From positions 75,426,781-75,490,780 of the forward strand of contig CM059199.1 in NCBI GenBank assembly GCA_030323885.1: a stretch of 64,000 nt of DNA, written 5' to 3'. The position numbers were made by a program, and so were the translations under genes. Shown here piece after piece: positions 20,612 through 32,069 of the stretch. The DNA is from Branchipolynoe longqiensis (Eukaryota; Annelida; Polychaeta; Phyllodocida; Polynoidae). Each line of letters begins with the position of its first letter. Position 1 is the first letter of the stretch. The notes beneath the pieces are model-generated. The model was given only the letters and a program-made list of their open reading frames with translations. It had not been told where the DNA came from and searched no databases.

Positions 20612-21584
20612 GTTAGCTAAAATTGGATTATACCTAGTTCTAGGCAGTACTTGCATAGTAAACCAACTAAAACACTGCCGACACATGAATGCATACACTG
20701 AATGTGCTGTCCTGACCAGATACATCGCAAACACTTAATTAGCTGAATGTAATAATAATAGTTTATTGTCTCAAAATTGTTCTCGTAATTAAATGGGTTA
20801 AATGATCACGGAGGTGGTCATTTGCTGTCATTACTGGGGGCAGGGAGGAAGCCCGGGAAGCTTCCACCCACCTGCCAAACACTCACCCACTGACAGGTGG
20901 CTCACTCCCCCTCAGCCAATCAGAGGCCTCCTCCCCCCCCCCAAACTCTTCCTCACGCCTCTGCTTGCCCCTACCTCTCCACTCTTCCACTGACTCTCGT
21001 CAGCTGCACATCTCTTCTAAAAAAAACACCCACCCTCTACCTGCACTTGTCTCGATTACAATACCCAATAACGAGACAAAAAATAAAAACAAAAAACTGT
21101 TAATACTCAAAAACTTCTAACTTAAAAATATGATGAGATGCCTATATCTTCACTTGTGATTTATCAATACCTGAGATAAGGTCATCCGATCATATCACTA
21201 CTCCATCACTAATCATACCTGGATTGATGAAAACATTCTCCAATTGACAATTAATCATCACCAGACACTCTATGATTTATCTCAATACTCAATTAACTTG
21301 CTTGATTCACAATTAATCATCACAAACTACTGTTACATTTATGTCACTACTGTATTGACTTGTCCGTTCATGAAAAACACTGTACATATGTTGATGATCA
21401 ATTTATCACTCATACATAGCTTCATGCTCATGTCAGACTTCGCCGCGTGACACCTCAACCGTGTACAACCTAACCCCGATTGAGCCGTTGACGATGATTA
21501 TCTTGAGAATAAAGCTGTGTTATTCCCACTCATGCTTCCGCGTTCCTCCCTGCCCGTGCCAGTAATGAGTGTAAATGACTGAAG
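20612..21584. other. Spacer with a possible polyadenylation site
   Basis: No gene was recognised. GAGAATAAAGCTGTGTTATT at about 21506-21526 is a canonical AATAAA followed by a GT-rich stretch, which could be the R/U5 part of a solo LTR or a lone transcript end. I could not find paired LTRs, a tRNA primer site or terminal TG/CA support. Confidence 0.35.
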
Positions 21585-21942
21585 TTAAAACTTCCATAGT
21601 CTGATGGTTTTCGGATTTAGTCAGTGTTCTGAGGTAACTACATTAAATTGATTGTTATATTCGACCTCATTTTAGTTTGAAGTACCTTTTATTTTAAATG
21701 GCTAACTTTTGAGATATTTGAAGCGCAAACATGCCAAATTAATTTTGGCACACATGCCAAAACTCTGACAACATAGACTTATGCAGTAACAAGTTCTATT
21801 AAATTGACTCAGTATTCTCGTCTACGTGGCAACAAATGCTTAATAAGTGCGCCAGTATCTAAGTTAGATATGTAGAATCAAATCTAGGTCAGTGTTTTGG
21901 TTTTGAAAATTTGATGCTTTCATCGGACTATGCAGCTTTTAA
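21585..21942 (+). mobile_element. MITE-D copy 4
   Basis: Termini CCATAGTCTGATGG and CATCGGACTATGCAGCTTTT, full length, internal order as in the other copies; the left border is more diverged. Confidence 0.82.
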
Positions 21943-22005
21943 GCATGGCCGGAAGACCAGCGCTTGGCCGGAAGACCAGCGCCTCGGCACTGAAGAAAAT
22001 AGCAT
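21943..22005 (+). repeat. Dispersed repeat P, copy 1
   Basis: GCCGGAAGACCAGCGC occurs twice in 25 bp, then CTCGGCACTGAAG. The core GGAAGACCAGYGCYTCGGC recurs at 26.0, 45.2, 47.9 and 59.0 kb. Its class is unknown. Confidence 0.65.
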
Positions 22006-22385
22006 TAAATAATCATCGTTTGTTCTTTTACTCAAATGCAGTGATATATAGCATTAAATAATCATCGTTTGTTCTTTTACCCAAGTTTACACCCACAATG
22101 CTCACTCCGGCAGTAACCTGAATATGGGGTTTGTGGCCCACATCCCTTTTATCAAGCCTTACAACATAGTGCCTCAGGCTCAAGTCTCATCTTGGCAAAA
22201 AATCTTCTTTCCACTTAGAAAGAATCATGTTTTCTTCCATTGTTTGTTATGCTTACAAAATTTGACACAACGTAACAAAGGAAATATTCAGCCAACTATA
22301 TTTAGGTTCTAAAAATAGAATGTCTATGAACTGCTTCTTTGATGCTGTTGAGCATCCTTTCCTCTTCCTGGCGTCTCCTGGTTAG
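22006..22385. other. Spacer; short 47 bp direct duplication
   Basis: TAGCATTAAATAATCATCGT with TTGTTCTTTTAC is present at about 22001 and 22048. Nothing else was recognised. Confidence 0.5.
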
Positions 22386-22575
22386 AAGGAGCGTGGTGGC
22401 CCCATTGGTAGAGCGCAGGCTTCCTAAGCGGAAGGTCAGGAGTTCAAAAACCCCAGCCTAGCCAAACCAATGACTTATAAAATTGATATTTGTTGCTACC
22501 TAGCCTGGCACTTGGCATTACGAGGATATGATAAGGATTGGTTAGCTAGCAAGATCAAGTGACTGAGGAGGGAGC
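22386..22575 (+). mobile_element. SINE-A, 3'-truncated, diverged
   Basis: Head AGCGTGGTGGCCCCATTGGT with GGTAGAGC and AGGAGTTCAAAAACCCC, then TATAAAATTGATATTTGTTG, ending within the body. Confidence 0.72.
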
Positions 22576-22593
22576 ATTTTGTTTTGACAATTT

Positions 22594-22862
22594 TGATTAG
22601 CAACAATTGCTAATCAATTTGGAAATTGATCAGTGATCTACATAACTTGTATCGCGATTCACGACACAGTGCCGAGCAAAATGTTCTTGTGTAACATATA
22701 CACACAGGGAACATTTTGATTAGCAACAATTGCTAATCAATTTGGAAATTGATTAGTGATCTACATAACTTGTATCACGATTCGCGACACAGTGCCAAGC
22801 AAAATGTTCCCTGTGTAACATATACAATTCGTGACACGATACCAAACAAAATGTTCCCTGCT
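22594..22862. repeat. ~118 bp tandem repeat with palindromic core
   Basis: Two units and a partial third share TTGATTAGCAACAATTGCTA (perfectly palindromic around CAATTG), GTGATCTACATAACTTGTAT and AGCAAAATGTTCCCTG. Confidence 0.82.
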
Positions 22863-23229
22863 GAGTTGAAACTTTCCATCTTTTTTTTCCCCTCTTTCCC
22901 CCTTTTTTTTTGTCAGAGCGACTTTCACCCCATGTGGATGTTTTCGTAAGCAATCTTTCTTCCTTCTTATTTTTTAAGTAAAAAAACAACAAAAACAAGC
23001 ATATTTGTTTATTTGGTTTAATACATCACTGCCGAGATACCACCAGTTGGTGTCTCACCAGGCACTAGTCGGGTGCCTGCTTTTGCCCGGGTGGGTGGTG
23101 AAGCACTCTACAGTGTTGCACACTGCTGCACATATGGGAAATTGCATTTTCATTTATAGCGTAGGAGCAAATGTTTGCGCAATTTCACTGCATCTCAATT
23201 AAAATTAAAAAAGGAAGGCCAATCACCCT

Positions 23230-23470
23230 ACCAAGTTTAACTTACAGATTAACTTACAGATCATCTTCACGCTGATCTAGGCCCTATTGGGCCTCTAATG
23301 CCAGCTCGTTATGGTAAAAAAGAACTATTTTCTTTGCACACTTATGGAGGTTGACGGAGCCCTGAAGTTGTATAATTGTGGGTGTCCTCTCCAATGTCTA
23401 TCCAGGCTTCTTTCAAATGCTTCTATCGTTGGTGCTTCAAGCACTTGGTCTGGAAGACTGTCTAGTCATT
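23230..23470 (-). pseudogene. LINE ORF2 C-terminus, 5'-truncated fragment
   Basis: On the minus strand a short frame from about 23470 to TAG at 23325-23327 reads SLPDQVLEAPTIEAFERSLD then RHWRG and YNFRAP. This matches the common LINE C-terminus pattern (W)NSLP-x2-V-x2-A-x3-FK-x2-LD-x2-W. It is followed by a short 3' UTR. It belongs to a different LINE from the one at 18.6 kb. It is too short for clade assignment. Confidence 0.72.
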
Positions 23471-23476
23471 TTTGTA

Positions 23477-23760
23477 TTTTTTTTATATATATATATTTTT
23501 TGAGGCTGTATTTATACTGTCCATAGCATATAATCCCTGGTACCCATGCTTGTTTTCAATGCTGGCCAGTTGTAGTGTTGGTGTTATCTTACCACACAGT
23601 GGCTGCTGATAAGCTATTTGATTGCCTGCATTTCAGTAGCAGATAGATAATTGGTTGGTATGGTTAATAGCCTATGTTAGTTTTTTTCTGGATTTTCTTG
23701 GCATATATATGTATTTATTTTTTCTACTCTTATTACTAGACTAGCCTACTCCTATTTAGT
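23477..23760 (-). mobile_element. 5'-truncated LINE 3' end, same family as 18.6-20.0 kb
   Basis: Reverse complement of the last ~270 bases of the LINE 3' UTR: GAGGCTGTATTTATACTGTC, TTACCACACAGTGGCTGCTG, CAGTAGCAGATAGATAATTG. The T-rich, TATA-rich block at 23477-23501 is the A-rich 3' tail. It is a dead-on-arrival copy. Confidence 0.85.
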
Positions 23761-23839
23761 CATCAGGATCCGTGTGTTTATATTATATGTTCAAAATGAG
23801 AAGAGAGAATTGGGCTGAGAGTGAAGGATCAGGGTGCAT

Positions 23840-24178
23840 GGTTCGTCAATGCACATCTGGGCATGTAACCAAACTGGGCCTCAACTTCAAGCCTTCCTCA
23901 GCAACCATCCTATCGATCCTGCTCAATGGGCCCATTTGCAGTTTGGGCTATTTTCCGTCCACAAGTGGTTCATCAAAGGCTGTGGTATGTGCTGTCCTGT
24001 CTGTGGGAAAGTGCATATAAAAGACCCCTTGCAGCTTATCGGAAAGAGTAGCCTATGTGGCAGCAGTGGGTTTCCTCCAAAGAAATATGTCAGAATGACC
24101 ATATGTTTGACGTCCAATAGCCGATGATACAAAAATCAATGAGCTCTAGAGCCGTTGTTAAATAAAAACAAGCTTTAA
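23840..24178 (+). mobile_element. SINE-F copy
   Basis: Plus orientation: TGGGCCCATTTGCAGTTTGG, TGTGCTGTCCTGTCTGTGGG, AGTAGCCTATGTGGCAGCAG, TTTGACGTCCAATAGCCGAT, and the 3' end GTTGTTAAATAAAAACAAGC. The head is truncated or unreadable. Confidence 0.8.
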
Positions 24179-24395
24179 TTTCAGCTTCCGGCGTTCCTCA
24201 GCAACCAACCCGGTCTCAGTAACTCGGAACACACATATTAGGACAGGATTGTCCGAGATTGAGGACAGTTTGCTCTCTGCGGCTTCAAGTGTTATCCTTG
24301 CTATCTCGGCAGGGGGTGTCACCGTGTTGGTGTTTAGATAGCAGATCTGGCGTCACCGTCCAGGCTTATCAGATACCAGTTCTTACATAATAGTC

Positions 24396-24770
24396 ACCGG
24401 GTGCGGTGGCCGAATCGATAGAGCGCAGGCCTCGCGTGCGGGAGATCGGGAGTTCGGTTCCCAGGCGAGTCAAACCCATGACTTATAAAAATTGATACTT
24501 GTCGCTTCCTAGCCTGGGGCTCGGTATTATTAGGATGGGGCTATGTCAGGATAATGTGACTGAGTGGGATATCGGGTCATGGTGCCGGCAGCCTGATTTC
24601 CCTGTGGGGAAGCACTATAAAATTGCCATGTGTGCGCACTGCTACAAGTCAGGTCAACCAACCAACCTTCCTCACAGGAAGCGGGTACCTGGTAGACCCG
24701 TCTTGATGATATGACCTTCGATGTTGCCAGGATGTAAAACTCCATCAACCAACCAACCAACCTTCCACAT
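24396..24770 (+). mobile_element. SINE-A, full length
   Basis: Head ACCGGGTGCGGTGGCCGAAT with GATAGAGC and GAGTTCGGTTCCC; complete body; near the 3' end it has an internal CCAACCAACC and a GGAAGCGGGTACCTGGTAGA insertion absent from most copies. The tail is CAACCAACCAACC. Confidence 0.84.
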
Positions 24771-24787
24771 AGGAAGCGGGTACCAGG

Positions 24788-25087
24788 GCCGCATTCAGGG
24801 TGTGCCTCCGAGACGTCTCGGAAATCCCTGACGTCGCGGTAGTCTGAATGGCAAAAGCAGTTTGTCGCCTCGAAAATGGCCGCCCCCCCATAGGCGGCAG
24901 CCATTTGCAATGGAAAAGCTGCGCTGTGGTTGGCTGAAACCACTGAATACGGCGGCCATTTTCGAGGCGCTTTTTGTCTCCTATCTGAAAAGGGAGACAT
25001 CTCGGAGACGCCTCGGAGACCCACCCTGAACGGAAATAAGCCAAAAAGCATCGCGGAGACGTCTTGAAGACGCACCCTGAACGTGGC
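24788..25087 (-). mobile_element. MITE-S copy 2
   Basis: Ends GCCGCATTCAGGG and CCCTGAACGTGGC. It is flanked by CCAGG (24783-24787) and CCTGG (25088-25092); the related unoccupied site in the SINE-A variant at 24690 reads GGGTACCTGGTAGAC. The duplicated terminus lies at the right, so this copy is inverted relative to the 3.5 kb one. The interior contains CTCGAAAATGGCCGCC and its near-complement AATACGGCGGCCATTTTCGA. Confidence 0.8.
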
Positions 25088-25165
25088 CCTGGTAGACCCG
25101 TCTTGATGATATTACCTTAGATGTTGCCAGGATGTCAAACTCCATCAACCAACCAAACAACCTGG
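25088..25165 (+). mobile_element. SINE-A 3' end
   Basis: CCTGGTAGACCCGTCTTGAT to GTTGCCAGGATGTCAAACTC plus CCAACCAAAC, continuing the SINE variant into which MITE-S inserted. Confidence 0.72.
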
Positions 25166-25372
25166 TAGACTAGACAGCCGTGCCGGTGACTGTCCACATG
25201 GTGTCTCTGAGTGTTGACAAACACGTGTGTTTGACACGGATGGCTCAATGTCTGGATGCGTTTTAAAATTAAGCATGATTTTCTTTGTCGCCTTTGTGTG
25301 TAGGTGGCCATGTTGGTTTTTGTGTTTGTGTGCAGGTTGCGTGAACACCTGGATCCATATGCAAAATGCGGT
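25166..25372. other. Spacer with no assignable feature
   Basis: GT-rich phrases such as TTGTGTTTGTGTGCAGG occur, with no repeat family or gene. Confidence 0.4.
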
Positions 25373-25656
25373 TATTTTTTGTTCTGCCTATCATGGATAA
25401 GTCTGAGTATCCTTGTTTTCCCCATTAGACAGTTGGTCGATAGAAAGCCCAAGTTTGCACTTTTATCGACCCAAGGGATTTTTAACCTTTCACACCACAT
25501 AGATATGGTATGAGAACAACTTTGATGACGCTGTAAGTTATACACACCGTGGACAATCCAAATTGGCAGAGGTGATGGCATGGGGAATTGAACCATCGAC
25601 GTTCAGATTAGGAGTCTGACCTAGAAAAAGTCTAACCATTTTGCCACAGAGAATAC
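25373..25656 (-). mobile_element. SINE-B, full length, tail type 2
   Basis: Tail 2 (GCCTATCATGGATAAGTCTG), body and head ending TTTTGCCACAGAGAA. It is more diverged than the copies at 0.1 and 13.6 kb. Confidence 0.82.
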
Positions 25657-26068
25657 GATAGAGAACACTAACTTTTGAAATATTTAAAGTGTAAACATGT
25701 CAAATTAGTTTTGGCAAGTAGATTTGATAGTAACTTGGAAAGAGCTTATCCTGGGAATAACCTCTTTCCTGGGGTTTGCTATTGCGAGGATAGGGGTGTG
25801 CCTAGGTTAATATGCAAGAGCGAAAATTGCGTTGGCAATAGCTATCTGCTGAGGCTATTTTTAATTTGGGATTTCCGTAATCTAGAGATGTCCTTAGTCG
25901 GGTTCCAGCTCCCCCATGTGGACGCTAGGTGCTGTACTGGGAAAAGAGGCTATGGGACCAGACAGATTTTGTTTATGGTAAATATTTGTATTCATCTGAA
26001 TACAGTCTTTTTCCAGCGCCGAGGCACTGGTCTTCCGGCCACGCTTAACTTCAGTCATTTACACTATT
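25657..26068. repeat. MITE-D scrap, unique stretch, repeat P copy 2
   Basis: Bases 25668-25725 match the MITE-D middle (TAACTTTTGAAATATTTAAA, TTAGTTTTGGCAAG). Bases about 26015-26050 are repeat P in minus orientation (CGAGGCACTGGTCTTCCGGC). A 139-codon frame spans these pieces but has no domain and is not called as a gene. Confidence 0.55.
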
Positions 26069-26298
26069 TAATTACAAGAACAATCTTAAAATAATCAAAT
26101 ATTGTTATTATACTCAGCTAATTGAGAAGCTACGGTATATCTGGTCAGTGTATATATTCACTGGATGCATTTTAATGTAGGTGGTGTCTTCGTGTTAATT
26201 TTCTAGGCAGGGGTATGTCGGTATAGTCAGGGTTTAGGTATAATCCTAATTTAGCAACTAAGTGGTTGTGATATATCTAGTTTGGAGCAAGCGTGTGT

Positions 26299-26340
<42 letters not shown>

Positions 26341-26974
26341 AAGACAGTCTGATTTTTGTCAAATGTTATGGGGTGTATGGGAGGGGGTGGGGGTGGATTT
26401 GGTTGGTTAATATGAGTAAAATGGATGTGTAGAGTTATTAATGGTGTTCATCGTCAGTGTCTCCATGCAGTGTCTCCATGCAGTGTCTCCATGCAGTTGT
26501 TTCCATCACATTTTTTAATCTCTTCGAGCACTACCCGTGCTCCATTCCACAGTACAGACTTTTCACTGTATTATCGCCCATACTGCCAATTTCAATTTCC
26601 CTCTCTCTGTAATGACTTATTACCTATCTGTTTGTTTGGGTTTTATATCTTAGCAAATTTTAAGGTCATCTGTAAGAACGAGATTCTGACTGACCAATTT
26701 GTCTCCTTTATATCCCTGGCATTTCATGATATTTAATCAGCGATTATCGGAAATCCATGGAATCATGGAGATCTTACAAGTTACATCCCTGAATTTAGAT
26801 TTATCCTCACCAGGTTTTTGTTATATCTGGTAAAATGCGGGATTAACTTAACACCAGACTGGGTTGGGTGGATAGAGCTATTATCGCTCCCTGCATACTA
26901 TTTTGTGTACAGTTATCCTGAGGATAGATGGTATCCTCGGGATAAGGCCATTAACGCCGCTTCTTGCATGCATT
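26069..26974. other. Spacer with (GT)n and a SINE-A tail scrap
   Basis: A (GT)n run lies at 26290-26338; CTCCATGCAGTGT is repeated three times at 26460-26495; TTATATCTTAGCAAATTTTA near 26640 is a decayed SINE-A tail in minus orientation. No gene is seen. Confidence 0.55.
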
Positions 26975-27245
26975 CAATTCCTGGTCGAGTCAAACTAATG
27001 ACTTTAAAATTAATACTTGTTGCTTCCTAGCCTTGTACTCAACATTATTAGGATAGGGCAAGGACTGGTTAGCTCAGTCTCAGGATAATGGGACTGAGTG
27101 GGATATCGGGTCATGGTGCCACCGGTCTGATTTCCCACTGAGGCAGCACTATAAAGTTGACATGAGTGGACCCTGTCACAAGTCGGTGACCGTCCTGATA
27201 TGACCTTAGATGTTGCCAGCATGTAAAACTTCAACAACTAACCAA
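26975..27245 (+). mobile_element. SINE-A, truncated within the head
   Basis: It begins near ATTCCTGGTCGAGTCAAAC and keeps the complete body (GTGGGATATCGGGTCATGG, GTCCTGATATGACCTTAGAT) and a CAACAACTAACC tail. Confidence 0.8.
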
Positions 27246-27499
27246 TCTTGCATACATCCTCAGAACTGACTGCCTAAGGCCCTGATATCATATTATTAAA
27301 TAACATTTTGAAAATACGGGAATTCCAAGTTTAATACGATCGTTCGTCGGTGGTAGATGGCTTAAGACGGCCCATTCAGTCATTACTCTGTCTGAAACGG
27401 CTTACACAGGTATAACAAAAAACCATCACCACCCCTACAACCCGCTTCAACATTCCGCTGCTTCACCTTTGCTAATCTACATAAATCATACAGACCCCC

Positions 27500-27535
27500 C
27501 CCCCCCCTTCACGCCCCCCCCCCCCACCCCCGGCC
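27500..27535. repeat. Poly-C tracts
   Basis: Two runs of C separated by TTCACG and followed by ACCCCC. Such runs are assembly-sensitive. Confidence 0.85.
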
Positions 27536-27699
27536 TGCTGCGGTTCACTCTCTGGACCTGCCCTGGTTGAAACCAGATCTCCGTGAGTTGGCCCGGAAGT
27601 GAGAAGAGGCCGGCTCTGCGCATGCGCCTGGTGCTGCTGCTCATGCGCACATGGGGCGCCTCCTTGTAATGGCGCCTGAGTCATGGAACAATACCCTCT

Positions 27700-27950
27700 G
27701 TCTCTATGTGTATGTGTGTGTGTCTCTCTGTGTGTATGTGTGTGTGTGTCTGTCTGTGTGTCTCTATGTCTCTATGTGTGTGTATACATGTGTGTGTGTC
27801 TGTATGTGTGTATGTCTGTTTGTGTGTATGTGTGTGTATACATGTGTGTATGTCTGTCTGTGTGTATGTGTGTATGTCTGTCTCTGTATGTGTGTGTGTC
27901 TGTCTGTGTGTATGTGTGTATGTCTGTCTGTGTGTCTGTGTCCTGTGGTT
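27700..27950. repeat. GT-rich compound microsatellite
   Basis: Interleaved TGTGTG, TGTATG, TCTG and TCTCTG words over 250 bp. All three plus frames are open with Cys/Val repeats, a hallmark of simple sequence and not of genes. Confidence 0.92.
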
Positions 27951-28045
27951 AGAACACAGTAGGCTTCACGCTGTATTCATGCACTCTGTGCTTTTCCCTG
28001 ATTACTGAGACAGGGAACTGATTCATAGACTGAAAGTGCGCCAGC

Positions 28046-28340
28046 ACCCACTAAATAATAATAATCATCATCATCATCCATTATCTCCCTATTGTCATTA
28101 TCATCTATTACCATTATTATCGTCATTCCAAACCCTATTATCATCTTTATTGTCATTATCATCATCATTCCTATCACCGTCCCTATCACCATTCCTGTCA
28201 CACAGTATCAGAGGCATTCCTGGCATTCCTATCATAATTACCATCGCCATCATTTCTATAACCATTCCTATCATAACTCCTAGCATCATAATTCTGATCA
28301 TCATCATCGTTCCTATTAGTATTATGATCATCATACTTTC
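28046..28340. repeat. ATC/ATT-rich imperfect microsatellite
   Basis: Imperfect CATTATCATC words with CCTATCA variants. Open frames on both strands are low complexity. Confidence 0.85.
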
Positions 28341-28528
28341 ATCGTTCCTGGTATCAGATGTGGGATTGTGAAAGTACGAAGTCTGAACACTTTGACTTCT
28401 GGATACTGAATGCTTTATTCACCGTCCAGGGTCCTGTACCGCCGGCACCCTTTGTCTATGACGTCATCTCATTTACATATCCTTTGTTCTCCACACATGC
28501 CTGGATGTCTTTTATGCATATATTACAA

Positions 28529-28670
28529 TACTGAGCAAACCAGTTTGTCCTATTCTATTAATCCCCAGCGCCAGGCTAACTATTAAAGTAGCGACCAGTA
28601 TAAATTTGGTCCGTCTTTGATTTTACTCAGTCAGGGTTCAAACCCATCAATCATTTTCCAGAGTCACTTA
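28529..28670 (-). mobile_element. SINE-A fragment
   Basis: ACTGAGCAAACCAGTTTGTC, CCAGCGCCAGGCTAACTATT and a B-box region GGGTTCAAACCCAT; the 3' half is missing. Confidence 0.65.
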
Positions 28671-28943
28671 GAGAACTGGCCGTCCTCGTCTATATGATCT
28701 GTTTAATCCACCTGAATGTCCCGAATGCTACACCATTGCACTGATAACCGCCATTGTCATAAGCTGTCCTGTGGGCATGGTTTGCACGCTTTCCAGACAC
28801 TTTTGCGAGTATTGTGTGTGGTGATGGTGGCCATCTTACACTGACATGATTCACAGTGTGTAAACCTAAACTTCTCCCTTGGATTCCTGGCTCTATGGTG
28901 TTTCTGATAGTAGATCTCTAGGGTTCGCAATGGTTTTTTTATT
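28671..28943. other. Spacer with no assignable feature
   Basis: No repeat family or coding signal was recognised. Confidence 0.4.
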
Positions 28944-29297
28944 TAAAGTTGCATAGTCCGATGGTTTTGAGTTTCTGATATTTTCTGAGATAAATATATT
29001 AGGGTGATCACTAAAATCTACCATACTTTAATTTGAGGTAACATTTATTTTAAATGGCTAACTTTTGAGATATTTGCAGTGTAAGCATGCACAATTAATT
29101 TTGGCAAGCACGCCAACACTCTGACTCCATAGGCTTCTACAGTAAGAAGTTCTATTAAATTGACTCGATCTTCCCTTCTATGTAGCGACAAATGTTTAAT
29201 AAATACACCATTATCTAAGTTGGATATGTAGAATCAAATCTAGATAATTCTTTTGGTTTTGAAAATTTGATGTTTTCATCGGACTATGCAGCTTTAA
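28944..29297 (+). mobile_element. MITE-D copy 5
   Basis: TTAA at 28944 and at the right border; termini AAAGTTGCATAGTCCGATGG and CATCGGACTATGCAGCTTTA. It is one of the best preserved copies, close to copy 2. Confidence 0.88.
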
Positions 29298-29417
29298 GGC
29301 TCTATCTATGTCTGGCTGGCATTATAGGGTAGAACAACCACTGTGCTTCGGTGAGGCAATACACAGGGACCAGTGTAGCGAAAAATGGAACGCGCAAACA
29401 GCGTAAGCAAAGACTAG

Positions 29418-29584
29418 CAAGTGGGGGCAAGAGAAGAGACTATGGTTAGTTAGCACTAGCTCAACCATAATCCTGTATAGTGGTAAGAGAAGAGACTATG
29501 GTTAGTTAGCACTAGCTCAACCATAATCCTGTATAGTGGTAAGAGAAGAGACTATGGTTAGTTAGCACTAGCTCAACCATAATC
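29418..29584. repeat. 56 bp tandem repeat running into the gap
   Basis: Three units of AAGAGAAGAGACTATGGTTA to ATAATCCTGTATAGTGG, nearly identical, end exactly at the run of N. The unit has an imperfect inverted repeat ATGGTTAG and CAACCAT. Confidence 0.9.
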
Positions 29585-30083
29585 NNNNNNNNNNNNNNNN
29601 NNNNNNNNNNNNNNNNNNNNNNNNNNNNNNNNNNNNNNNNNNNNNNNNNNNNNNNNNNNNNNNNNNNNNNNNNNNNNNNNNNNNNNNNNNNNNNNNNNNN
29701 NNNNNNNNNNNNNNNNNNNNNNNNNNNNNNNNNNNNNNNNNNNNNNNNNNNNNNNNNNNNNNNNNNNNNNNNNNNNNNNNNNNNNNNNNNNNNNNNNNNN
29801 NNNNNNNNNNNNNNNNNNNNNNNNNNNNNNNNNNNNNNNNNNNNNNNNNNNNNNNNNNNNNNNNNNNNNNNNNNNNNNNNNNNNNNNNNNNNNNNNNNNN
29901 NNNNNNNNNNNNNNNNNNNNNNNNNNNNNNNNNNNNNNNNNNNNNNNNNNNNNNNNNNNNNNNNNNNNNNNNNNNNNNNNNNNNNNNNNNNNNNNNNNNN
30001 NNNNNNNNNNNNNNNNNNNNNNNNNNNNNNNNNNNNNNNNNNNNNNNNNNNNNNNNNNNNNNNNNNNNNNNNNNNNNNNNNNN
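29585..30083. other. Assembly gap (N run)
   Basis: 499 undetermined bases. Because it starts inside a near-identical tandem array, the true size may differ from what is shown. Confidence 0.98.
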
Positions 30084-32065
30084 TGGAATTAAAAGTAAGA
30101 TTAATACAAAAAAATAAGACATCCCATAAGAAATACGACGAAAAAACGGCCGATAGAAAGTAAACGGTCCGAGCTCTGACACATCCTTCCCTTAGCCGGT
30201 CCCCACATATCTGCTAGTCGAGTTACTATATACTAACACAAAATCATCAGAAAGGTATTGAATATGGCGAAATAGGCCAAAATAAACCCTAATTTTGAAT
30301 CTAAAAATACCATTAGTGCAAGAATGAAGGCATTAAAATAGAAGACCGATCTTATGGTCTTCATATCCTACCCTGTGCATGGTTCCTCCAACGACGATCA
30401 GTCACTGCAGTCTTGCATAATCCAGAGAACATATGAAGTTACAGATGCAAAAATAAAAGAATTTGTACTACAATTTAGAAATCCCAATAAAATAAGATTA
30501 AAAGCCAGAACAAGTAGTGAGCAAAATAAGTGCAATACACAGTAATATCAGTTGATATTAGTGTTTCTTTAATTTATTTCATTTTCCTAATATATTTATA
30601 TATATATATATACGCTTGTAAATTTAGACAATTTTGTAAATTACAGTTTATGTATACAAAATAAATTAATAGATGCCTAAAAGTGTAAATAGACCACTTT
30701 TAGAGATTACATTAGTGTATACTAAATAAATTAATAGAAGCCTAAATGTGTAAAAAGTCCACAAGTAAAATTGAAAAGGTAGAGTAATAATAAAAAAAAA
30801 AAATTAAAACACAGAGCAGCACGTAGCAAACCTGACCAAACAGTCTGAGATCTACTGAACTACCGCCCTAATGCTCCAAAAACGCTTCTGACGTCGCCTC
30901 CTGTGCCAGCGACGCGCGTCGTCGCTAGGAAACGATGGAACTAAGAAAAACATGCGGCTAGCGCAAGCAAACTGCGAAGATTCACTAAAAATAGGCCGGC
31001 ATTTAATGTCGGAGAACCGCAGCAGCAATTTTAATTTAAAACTCTAACCAAATATAATGCATGTATAGCCTTATATCGGGATAGCTAGTCCACGTCCTGT
31101 ACGCCTCCTCCAGTCGGAGCGACACAAGGGTACGCCATTATTGTGCATCTAACGCTCCTCAGGCCACGATTTGCGCAGATGTTTTAACCGCGGATTCAAG
31201 GCTCGCCCCTCGCTGGTTATTTAAACTACTAATTAATTAAGGCTAGCCGCAAAATATAACAAGTATACCACGTGGGTCAAGTCACCATTCGCAATGATGC
31301 TGCCCCGGTACGCCGTAAACTGTCAATATCACGTCATGGAACATGAAGACAGTGACCGTGCATCACTGTCAACTCTACCTGAATAATCTATCAAAAAAAA
31401 TTTAAACAATTTCTAAGCATACAGAAGTGAACTAAAAGGTATTACACTCCTTACTATCCTGGTCACGGCACCAGTTTAACCGTCGGGCTATTCCACCCCC
31501 GCTTAAGGCGACCCTACGTGTTAATATAAATAATTGTTTCCATGTGAATGACTTGTGCCTCCTGCAGCCGGTTGTCTGTCACCCTGCCAGCCTGACCCTT
31601 GACTAGCATTGCCCGAGGTGGAGAGTTCGACTCCTGACAGACCATTGGCAGAAGGCCCTTAATTAAATAAGATTATAGAGCAATCCAAATAGCAATCTGA
31701 AGTTGACCATAGCGGTTAATAATATAAGTCTGGAGGACAGTAAGGAATGCAAGGAACGTTCATGTCACTTCTTAGGAGCTCACCATTTTATTCTTACCTC
31801 TTACTAACAGAATGAATTGATCAATAAAACCTATGTTCTTAGTTAAATATAGTTCAACAGTGGAATGTATGTTATAAGCCAAATCCCCTCCCATATAATT
31901 AAGTTAAATAAGTTTGGAATTTCGACAATAAAAGCCTAAATATCGGCTAAAACATCGGAGCGTGCAAAAACACGTCCGATGGGTCTGGGTCCGAACGCCC
32001 GACCTTCTATCGTTGCTAGGATAGTCACAATTGACGTATCCAAGCAACGCTTTACAGCAGGGAAC
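30084..32065. other. Repeat-poor spacer right of the gap
   Basis: This is the longest stretch without assigned repeats. It holds an AT run near 30595-30615, two similar phrases (AAATAAATTAATAGATGCCT at about 30660 and TAAATAAATTAATAGAAGCC at about 30723), and a CpG-containing part at 30880-31330 with no recognisable ORF or splice pattern. The 31630 segment GAGAGTTCGACTCCTGACAG is B-box-like but lacks a tRNA fold. Confidence 0.5.
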
Positions 32066-32069
32066 CCTG

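Noticed and set aside
21506..21580. Solo LTR suggested by AATAAA and GT-rich sequence
   Set aside because: No TG...CA ends, target duplication or second copy could be identified.
24530..25075. 181-codon minus-strand frame
   Set aside because: It spans SINE-A and MITE-S sequence; GC-rich inverted repeats keep it open.
25675..26094. 139-codon plus-strand frame
   Set aside because: It runs through a MITE-D scrap and repeat P with no domain or homologous motif.
27651..28008. Cys/Val-rich frames in all three plus frames
   Set aside because: GT-rich microsatellite with no codon signal.
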